DNA from: an uncultured Hyphomonadaceae bacterium
GTDB taxonomy: Bacteria > Pseudomonadota > Alphaproteobacteria > Caulobacterales > Hyphomonadaceae
Assembly (NCBI GenBank): GCA_938049795.1
Contig: CALLCD010000155.1
Span: forward strand, 1 to 5,499
DNA: 5,499 nt
Direction: 5' to 3'
Positions 1 to 5,499 of this stretch are shown piece after piece. The notes below the pieces were generated by a model, which ran no database searches, was not told where the DNA came from, and saw only the letters and a list, made by a program, of their open reading frames with translations. The stretch's first letter is position 1. Every line of letters begins with the position of its first letter. The translations under genes and the position numbers were made by a program.

Positions 1-527
1 GCGACGTCCTCATTGGACAAAAGCAGATCGGCTTCGGTCAATAAGTGCATCCACGACCAATGATAGAGTTTGACGGCGCCCAGCTCACGCGGCTTCAATT
101 GCACAGGATGATCGTGAGGCGATACCGCAAACTGATTTGATATGGTGATCACCGCATCCACCCCGTTTGCTTTGGCGATCTTCACATATGACGCCAATTG
201 CTCGCGGCTCAGGTCTGCATTGCCGATCTTGGCTTCAACCAGCGCGTACCAGCGCGAGTTTCCTGTCTTAACCTCAATGAGGCCATCGGGGCGGCGCGCC
301 ATATCCTCCCCGGCTTTCTCGAATTGGACTTCGGTATAAGTGCGCGTTCGAGACGTCTTGCCAATCCGTCGCCCGACCGAGCCGAGCAAGACATCTGCGT
401 ACTCCTGTACATTTGCCAGGCAGGACAAGAAGATTGAGGTGGCGCGGCCCTCTTTCGAACTATCAGCCAATACCGGAAATAATCTCGCTCGTTCGCCATG
501 TACCAAGAATGAAGGCCGCTCTTGCAT
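1..527 (-). CDS. PD-(D/E)xK nuclease-fold protein, uncharacterised (partial, C-terminus outside window)
   Basis: Reading the minus strand from ATG at 527 gives 175 codons open to the left edge, so the C-terminus is missing. The frame is supported by coherent protein sequence: a start MQERPSFLVHGERARLFPVL, then a nuclease-like core with P80-D81 (RPDGLIEV), a beta strand ending in E98-A99-K100 (WYALVEAKIG) and Q110-x3-Y114 (QLASYV). The order PD, ExK, QxxxY is the known signature of RecB/Cas4-like PD-(D/E)xK folds. Residues 123-135 (VDAVITISNQFAV) look like a following beta strand, and 155-159 (YHWSW) is a conserved-looking aromatic patch. A ribosome binding site AGGGAG sits 7 bases before the ATG. 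The gene is transcribed away from the J-domain/cobT block and has lower GC (127 of 240 bases by hand count), so it may be accessory or acquired. I recall similar rhizobial and actinobacterial hypothetical proteins, but no established function. Nuclease activity, and any role in defence or repair, is inference. Confidence 0.85.
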   Translation of the reverse strand, partial: MQERPSFLVHGERARLFPVLADSSKEGRATSIFLSCLANVQEYADVLLGSVGRRIGKTSRTRTYTEVQFEKAGEDMARRPDGLIEVKTGNSRWYALVEAKIGNADLSREQLASYVKIAKANGVDAVITISNQFAVSPHDHPVQLKPRELGAVKLYHWSWMHLLTEADLLLSNEDV

Positions 528-533
528 CAATAG

Positions 534-540
534 TCTCCCT
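534..540 (-). promoter_or_regulatory. Ribosome binding site of the nuclease-like gene
   Basis: On the minus strand AGGGAGA lies upstream of the ATG at 527, with 7 bases between AGGGAG and the start codon. This fixes the start of the leftward gene. Confidence 0.7.
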
Positions 541-545
541 ACCCT

Positions 546-567
546 TTCGCGCCACCTTCAGCGCGAA
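546..567. repeat. Inverted repeat TTCGCGC-N8-GCGCGAA, possible operator
   Basis: A perfect 7-bp inverted repeat: left arm 546-552, 8-base spacer 553-560, right arm 561-567. It lies in the divergent intergenic region, 19 to 40 bases upstream of the nuclease-like start codon and next to a TAAAAT hexamer (minus strand, 572-567) that could be its -10 element. This placement suits an operator for a dimeric repressor of the leftward gene. It could also form a short hairpin in that gene's leader RNA. There is no T-run, so it is not a good terminator. The repeat is seen directly; its role is inferred. Confidence 0.45.
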
Positions 568-572
568 TTTTA
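567..572 (-). promoter_or_regulatory. Candidate -10 element for the nuclease-like gene
   Basis: TAAAAT on the minus strand matches the sigma70 consensus TATAAT at five of six positions and lies about 40 bases before the ATG at 527. No convincing -35 hexamer is found 16-18 bases upstream, so the promoter call is weak. Its edge touches the palindrome at 546-567. Confidence 0.25.
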
Positions 573-692
573 CGAGGTTAGGGGAGAAGTTAGTTACACG
601 CAAACGGGCGAAATTTGTGGGACCGTCTTAACCTGAAAAATGTCTCTTTCTGTTAGGATTTGCCTTGGTATGGGGGGCGAAATCTGGCCGGT

Positions 693-1750
<1,058 letters not shown>

Positions 1751-1754
<4 letters not shown>

Positions 1755-2711
1755 TGGGGGTTGAGCTGTCGGGTCTGTCTGATTTGCCGGTTGCGGTCTG
1801 GATTGTGTTCGGGATCGGGCTTTTGTTCGGGACAGGGGCGGTTTTGCATCGTTTGGGGCTGGCGCTGTTCTCGTGACTGATTTTTCCTGTGGCGCTGGTG
1901 TTCGGGCTGGCGACGGTGGCGACCTATGTTGGATTGCCGGGGGTTGAGTTTGATCTGGCGGCGTATCTGCCCTCATTGCGGGGGCAGGAAACCAGTTGGC
2001 CATCGGGTTTGGCGCGGGGCTGGGGTTGGCCTTTATCTTACGCGGGGTTTGGCGGCACATGTTGATCCGACAGGGCCGGACGGGGCAGCGGGACACGCAG
2101 CGCTGGCGGTCGGCGCGCAGCGTCTATTATGAGACGGCGATCCGGCTTGGCGTGCTGACGGCGAACGCAGACCGGAATGCTGAGCCGCGCGAGTTTGAGG
2201 CTCTTGAAGCAGTGTTCGAGCTTGATATGTTCAATGCGCCCAATGCACGCAAACTCTATGCGGCGCAGCTTGAGGCGCCTAGGCCCATGAGCCGTGTGAT
2301 GGCGGCGTTCCTGAAGCGGTTTGCGCCGGCCAGTGCGGCTTGCGAGACGCTTATTCTGGGCATGGCGACGATTGCGATGGCGGATGGTCGCCCGACCAAG
2401 GACGAGCTTGGGCTTGTGCGGATGGCGGCGAGCCAACTTGGGTTGAGCCCTGCGGATGCGGACCGCTTGCTGGATGCGGCGGGGATTGGGCCGAGGCGCG
2501 CGATCGGCAACGGGCGGCCCATCTGGCGACATTGGGGCTCGATGCGGGGGCGACGCCGAAGCAGATTGCGCTGGGCTATAAGCGCTTGAGCGCGAAACAT
2601 GCGCCGAACCGGCTCTTATTGCTTGGCATGCCGGACGAAGAGCGGGCGCGGATCGAAGTGATTAAAGCGCAACTTGATGCGGCCTATGCCGGGCTTTGCG
2701 ATGCGCCATAG
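1751..2711 (+). pseudogene. Broken tandem paralogue of the TerB/J-domain protein
   Basis: Three reading frames joined in order give a protein of about 320 residues parallel to the upstream neighbour. Frame one (1751-about 1985) has a hydrophobic start (VWIVFGIGLLFGTGAVLHR), is cut by TGA at 1874-1876, then continues as LIFPVALVFGLATVATYVG. Frame two (about 1985-2487) carries the third membrane segment (IGFGAGLGLAFIL) and a TerB-like domain (SARSVYYETAIRLGVLTA, CETLILGMATIAMADG). Frame three (about 2490-2711) carries the J domain (RAAHLATLGLDAG through LDAAYAGL). Each frame change would be repaired by one extra G: in the G run 1980-1984 and at GGG 2488-2490. The J-domain HPD is replaced by APN (KHAPNRL against KYHPDKL upstream), so DnaK stimulation was probably lost before or during decay. 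The TerB-to-J linker is also much shorter than in the neighbour. Pipelines may call fragments 1996-2589 or 2340-2711 as genes. Sequencing error could explain the frameshifts, but three lesions here and none in cobT favour real decay. Confidence 0.8.
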
Positions 2712-2768
2712 TGGCCGAAACACGCATTCGCGCTTCGCAATCGCCTGATCCCGCGCTAAACAGCGAGA

Positions 2769-4760
2769 ATGGCCAAGCAAGACACCTCCCCGCTCGAACT
2801 TTTTAAGCAATCGCTCGCCGTGACGACCAAAGCGATGAGCGCGCAGCGTGATCTCGATGTGGTGTTCGGCACCGATGCGGGCGCAAACAAGGAACAGGTG
2901 ACGCTGGCAACGCCGCCGCGCGATCTGGCTCCGGATGTGGTGGCGGCGGCGCGGGGGGCGGCAGATGCGGCGGCGCTCCGGCTGGCGCTGCATGACACCG
3001 AGGCGCATGCCGCCCATCGCCCCGCTGGCGATATTGCGCGCGAGGTCTATGAGGCGGCGGAGACGGCGCGGATTGAATCGCTTGGCGCAAACGCAATGGA
3101 CGGGACGGCGGACAATCTCGACGCAGCGCTGGCGAAACGGTGCGAGCGGGAGGGCCTGTTGCAGATCAATGATCAGGATGGCGCGCCTTTGTCGCTGGCG
3201 GTGGAGTTTTTGCTGCGCGAGAAGCTGACCGGACGGCCCCTGCCCCGTGCGGCTCAAGCGATTGCGGATTTCTGGCGCGGGGATGTTGAAGCGAAAGCGG
3301 CTGATCCGATTGCACAGCTTGTCGATCAGCTTCACGATCAGCCCGCTTTTGCCCAGACCGTGCGTAGCATGATCCGCGATCTAACCTCTGGCGAGGAGGC
3401 GCAAGACGAGGCGGACGAGCAGAGCACTGAGGAGAGCGAGGCATCCGAGGAGCAGGAGAACCGCTCTGGCGAGGATGATGCGTCCGGCGAAGAGCAAGAA
3501 GGCGCAAGCATGGAGGAAATCCAGGCGGGCGAAACGGATGATGTCGAGGGTGAGGAAACCAATGTTCAGGTCGATCAGGACGCCGAAATGGACGCGGACG
3601 ACAATCCGGACGAGGCTGATGATGGTGCCAAACCCTTGCGTCCCAATTATTCGGGCGAGGATGCGCCGGACTATATCTATCGGGTGTTTACCCGCGCCAA
3701 TGACGAGGTGGCCCATGCGCCCGAGCTGTGTGACCCCGAAGAGCTGACACGGCTGCGCGCCTATCTCGATCATCAGCTGCAAAGCCTGCAAGGGGCGGTC
3801 TCGAAGCTTGCCAATAAATTGCAAAGGCGGCTGATGGCGCAGCAGAACCGGAGCTGGAGTTTTGACCTTGAAGAAGGTGTGCTGGACACGGCGCGGCTGA
3901 CGCGGATCATCACCGATCCCACCGCCCCGCTCTCTTTCAAACAGGAAGATGACAGCCAGTTCCGCGATACGGTGGTGACGCTGCTGCTCGACAATTCCGG
4001 CTCGATGCGGGGGCGGCCGATTATGGTGGCGGCGCTGTGTGCGGACATTCTGGCGCGGACGCTGGAGCGGTGCGGGGTGAAGGTCGAAATTCTGGGCTTT
4101 ACGACGAAGGCGTGGAAAGGCGGGATCAGCCGTGAGGATTGGGTTAAGGCGGGCAAGCCGGCTGGCCCCGGGCGGCTGAATGATTTGCGGCATATTATCT
4201 ATAAGTCGGCGGATGCGCCGTGGCGGCGGGCGCGCAAGAACCTCGGACTGATGATGCGTGAGGGATTGCTCAAAGAGAACATTGATGGCGAAGCCTTGCT
4301 GTGGGGGTATGACCGGCTGATGGCGCGGCCCGAACAGCGCAAGATTATGATGGTCATCTCGGATGGTGCGCCGGTCGATGATTCCACACTGTCGGTCAAT
4401 GTCGGCAATTATCTTGAACGGCATTTGCGCGAAGTGATCGGCTTTGTCGAGGATCGCTCGCCGGTGGAGTTGATCGCGATCGGCATCGGGCATGATGTGA
4501 CGCGGTATTATAAGCGCGCGGTGACGATTGTGGATGCCGAACAGCTTGGCGGGGCGATGACCGAGCAGCTCGCGTCATTGTTTGACGAGGATGATGATGG
4601 GGGCGGCAATTTTGGCAAACCGCCCGCAACCGAAGAGACATCCGCGCCGTCGATTTCTGGTGCGGGGGCTGGGGCGCCCTCTTATGGCGGCGGCAAGGTC
4701 AGCACGGGACGTGATGTGCGGAAGACGTTTTTGCAGGAGGTCAAAGGTGGGCGGGGGTAA
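2769..4760 (+). CDS. cobT: Aerobic cobaltochelatase subunit CobT
   Basis: A 663-residue protein with full CobT architecture. CobT is known to form a chaperone-like complex with the AAA+ protein CobS, which drives CobN to insert Co2+ into hydrogenobyrinate a,c-diamide in the aerobic B12 pathway, in the cytoplasm. Residues 1-205 are the CobT N-terminal domain (start PLELFKQSLAVTTKAMS). About 207-287 is a very acidic Glu/Asp-rich linker. About 290-395 is the conserved pre-VWA segment (PDYIYRVFTRANDEVAHAPE). About 400-605 is a C-terminal von Willebrand A domain with the MIDAS motif DNSGSM at 408-413, and SDGAPVDDST at 531-540. The family is usually about 600-635 residues; the excess is a Gly/Ser/Pro-rich tail after about 607. 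ATG 2769 is the first start possible after an in-frame TAA at 2757-2759, and its Shine-Dalgarno is weak (GCGAGA directly adjacent). It begins 57 bases after the pseudogene, and its stop lies inside the next gene. cobS and cobN are not in the window. Confidence 0.97.
   Translation: MAKQDTSPLELFKQSLAVTTKAMSAQRDLDVVFGTDAGANKEQVTLATPPRDLAPDVVAAARGAADAAALRLALHDTEAHAAHRPAGDIAREVYEAAETARIESLGANAMDGTADNLDAALAKRCEREGLLQINDQDGAPLSLAVEFLLREKLTGRPLPRAAQAIADFWRGDVEAKAADPIAQLVDQLHDQPAFAQTVRSMIRDLTSGEEAQDEADEQSTEESEASEEQENRSGEDDASGEEQEGASMEEIQAGETDDVEGEETNVQVDQDAEMDADDNPDEADDGAKPLRPNYSGEDAPDYIYRVFTRANDEVAHAPELCDPEELTRLRAYLDHQLQSLQGAVSKLANKLQRRLMAQQNRSWSFDLEEGVLDTARLTRIITDPTAPLSFKQEDDSQFRDTVVTLLLDNSGSMRGRPIMVAALCADILARTLERCGVKVEILGFTTKAWKGGISREDWVKAGKPAGPGRLNDLRHIIYKSADAPWRRARKNLGLMMREGLLKENIDGEALLWGYDRLMARPEQRKIMMVISDGAPVDDSTLSVNVGNYLERHLREVIGFVEDRSPVELIAIGIGHDVTRYYKRAVTIVDAEQLGGAMTEQLASLFDEDDDGGGNFGKPPATEETSAPSISGAGAGAPSYGGGKVSTGRDVRKTFLQEVKGGRG
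4735..4740 (+). promoter_or_regulatory. Ribosome binding site deciding the GTG start of the phytase-like lipoprotein
   Basis: A consensus AGGAGG within the end of cobT stands 6 bases before GTG 4747. It selects this GTG over the later in-frame ATG at 4801, which would remove the signal peptide. Confidence 0.8.
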
Positions 4761-5499
4761 GGTCACGCTTTTGGCGGCCCTGTTTCTGGCCGGATGCAAT
4801 ATGGACCGTGCCGCCCACACCGCGCCGCAAGCAAGCGAGGTTCGCGCCGAGGTGGTTGATGCGTCCTATCGCGCGCGGTTGCAGGCGGCGTCTTGTGCAG
4901 ATGCGGAGGATTTCACGCCGGCCCAGACGATAGAGATCACCGCAACGCCGCTCGACCCCGAGACGTTTGACGGGGTGAAGCTTGACGGGCTGAGCTTTCA
5001 TGGCGGCTGGCATCTGACAAGTGATGAGCCGAATTTTGGCGGCTTGTCGGGGCTTGCCGTTGCGGCCGATGACACGCTGCTCGCCGTCTCCGACAATGGC
5101 GCATTTGTGTGGATCAATATGGCAGATCAGGGGCCGTCGGGTCTTGGAGCGATTGCCTATATGCGCAATCAGCGCGGCCGCTTGCTGGATGGGAAATCAA
5201 GTGCGGACGCGGAAGGGCTGGAACTGGCGGGTGGGCTGGCGCTGGTGAGTTTTGAGCGTGATCACCGCGTATTGGCATTTGATTTGGAGCGGTGCGGGGC
5301 GTCGGCCAATGGCACGCTGGTTGCGCGTATTCCCGAGGCGCCATTTGGGGCGGGACGCAAAATTCCGGAGAATAATGGTCCGGAAGCTCTGGCGCTCTAC
5401 CCTGCTGACGAGCTTGTTGCCGGACTGGAAGCGCCGGATGGAGACCGCGCCATTGTCGGGCGGATTGGCGAGGGTACGGTGGATTTTTCCGAGCGGCTG
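4747..5499 (+). CDS. Phytase-like esterase-family lipoprotein (partial, C-terminus outside window)
   Basis: GTG 4747 opens 251 codons that run off the right edge. The N-terminus is a short lipoprotein signal: MGGGKV, a hydrophobic stretch LLAALFLAG and the lipobox LAGC with Cys17, so the mature protein should be lipid-anchored and exported. After a variable region come motifs of the 'esterase-like activity of phytase' family, a beta-propeller-like fold: FGGLSGL at 97-103, SDNG at 115-118, DAEGLE at 154-159, SFER at 168-171 and NNGPEAL at 209-215. Repeats of this kind (LLAVSDNGAFVWINM, LALVSFERDHRVLAFDL) fit blade strands. The substrate is not known; family annotation suggests phosphoester or ester hydrolysis, without proof here. 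It overlaps the 3' end of cobT by 14 bases and has a strong AGGAGG, so it is likely co-transcribed and coupled. Genes of this family often follow cobT in alphaproteobacteria, as I recall, but a shared biochemical role is not established. Confidence 0.9.
   Translation, partial: MGGGKVTLLAALFLAGCNMDRAAHTAPQASEVRAEVVDASYRARLQAASCADAEDFTPAQTIEITATPLDPETFDGVKLDGLSFHGGWHLTSDEPNFGGLSGLAVAADDTLLAVSDNGAFVWINMADQGPSGLGAIAYMRNQRGRLLDGKSSADAEGLELAGGLALVSFERDHRVLAFDLERCGASANGTLVARIPEAPFGAGRKIPENNGPEALALYPADELVAGLEAPDGDRAIVGRIGEGTVDFSERL

Noticed and set aside
142..636. Plus-strand open frames at 142-339, 198-437, 340-636 and 413-631, and the minus frame 209-499
   Set aside because: They overlap the coherent minus-strand nuclease-like frame starting at 527, have no recognisable protein features, and are shadows of that gene.
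628..659. Sigma70-like promoter TTAACC ... TAGGAT for the J-domain gene
   Set aside because: Each hexamer matches only four of six consensus positions and the spacing is 20 bases, so it is too weak to list as a feature.
1874..1876. In-frame TGA as selenocysteine or programmed readthrough
   Set aside because: No selenoprotein family fits, no SECIS-like hairpin is evident downstream, and two frameshifts follow in the same gene, so a simple nonsense mutation is more likely.
1980..1990. Programmed ribosomal frameshifting at the G run
   Set aside because: There is no classic slippery heptamer with a clear downstream structure, and an upstream TGA would already stop translation, so a lesion explains it better.
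2712..2768. Separate promoter or terminator between the pseudogene and cobT
   Set aside because: The 57-base gap shows no convincing -35/-10 pair and no hairpin with a T-run.
3390..3660. Purine-rich tract as a DNA repeat or structural element
   Set aside because: It is explained by Glu/Asp codons of the acidic linker that is standard in CobT; no true repeat unit is seen.
3381..4493. Long (370-codon) minus-strand open frame opposite cobT
   Set aside because: It lies wholly within cobT, its composition (rich in Arg, His, Pro, Ile) is what antisense reading of GC-rich codons produces, and it has no domain signature.

Overview
The window looks like a chromosomal segment of an alphaproteobacterium. 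The evidence is the gene set: a full-length aerobic-type CobT, membrane-anchored TerB/J-domain proteins directly upstream, and a phytase-like lipoprotein directly downstream. This neighbourhood is familiar from alphaproteobacterial genomes. The main gene block is GC-rich (one hand-counted line of cobT is 68% GC), and its start and stop overlaps suggest an operon. A species cannot be named from the sequence; a Hyphomonadaceae- or Caulobacterales-like host is only a guess.

Layout. (1) Positions 527 to 1, minus strand: the first 175 codons of a gene that leaves the window at its left edge. Its protein carries a PD...ExK plus QxxxY pattern typical of PD-(D/E)xK nuclease folds. Its GC content is lower (about 53% over the first 240 bases). 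(2) Positions 528-692: a divergent intergenic region holding a 7-bp-arm inverted repeat and weak promoter-like elements. (3) Positions 693-1754, plus strand: an intact DjlA-like protein (N-terminal membrane segments, TerB-like middle, C-terminal J domain with HPD). (4) Positions 1751-2711, plus strand: a tandem paralogue of that gene, broken by one in-frame TGA and two frameshifts, with its HPD motif also lost. (5) Positions 2769-4760, plus strand: cobT, the VWA subunit of the aerobic cobaltochelatase. (6) Positions 4747-5499, plus strand: the first 251 codons of a lipoprotein with the 'esterase-like activity of phytase' fold, overlapping the end of cobT and running off the right edge.

How the genes work together: CobT is known to act with the AAA+ protein CobS as the chaperone-like partner of CobN, which inserts cobalt into hydrogenobyrinate a,c-diamide. 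A J-domain/TerB protein beside it could recruit DnaK or act on this machinery, but that is inference from gene order. cobS is not in the window; the slot upstream of the J-domain gene is taken by the divergent nuclease-like gene. The most noteworthy points are the decaying J-protein duplicate inside an otherwise intact operon, and the nuclease-like gene with its operator-like palindrome. No clearly novel multi-gene system is visible.
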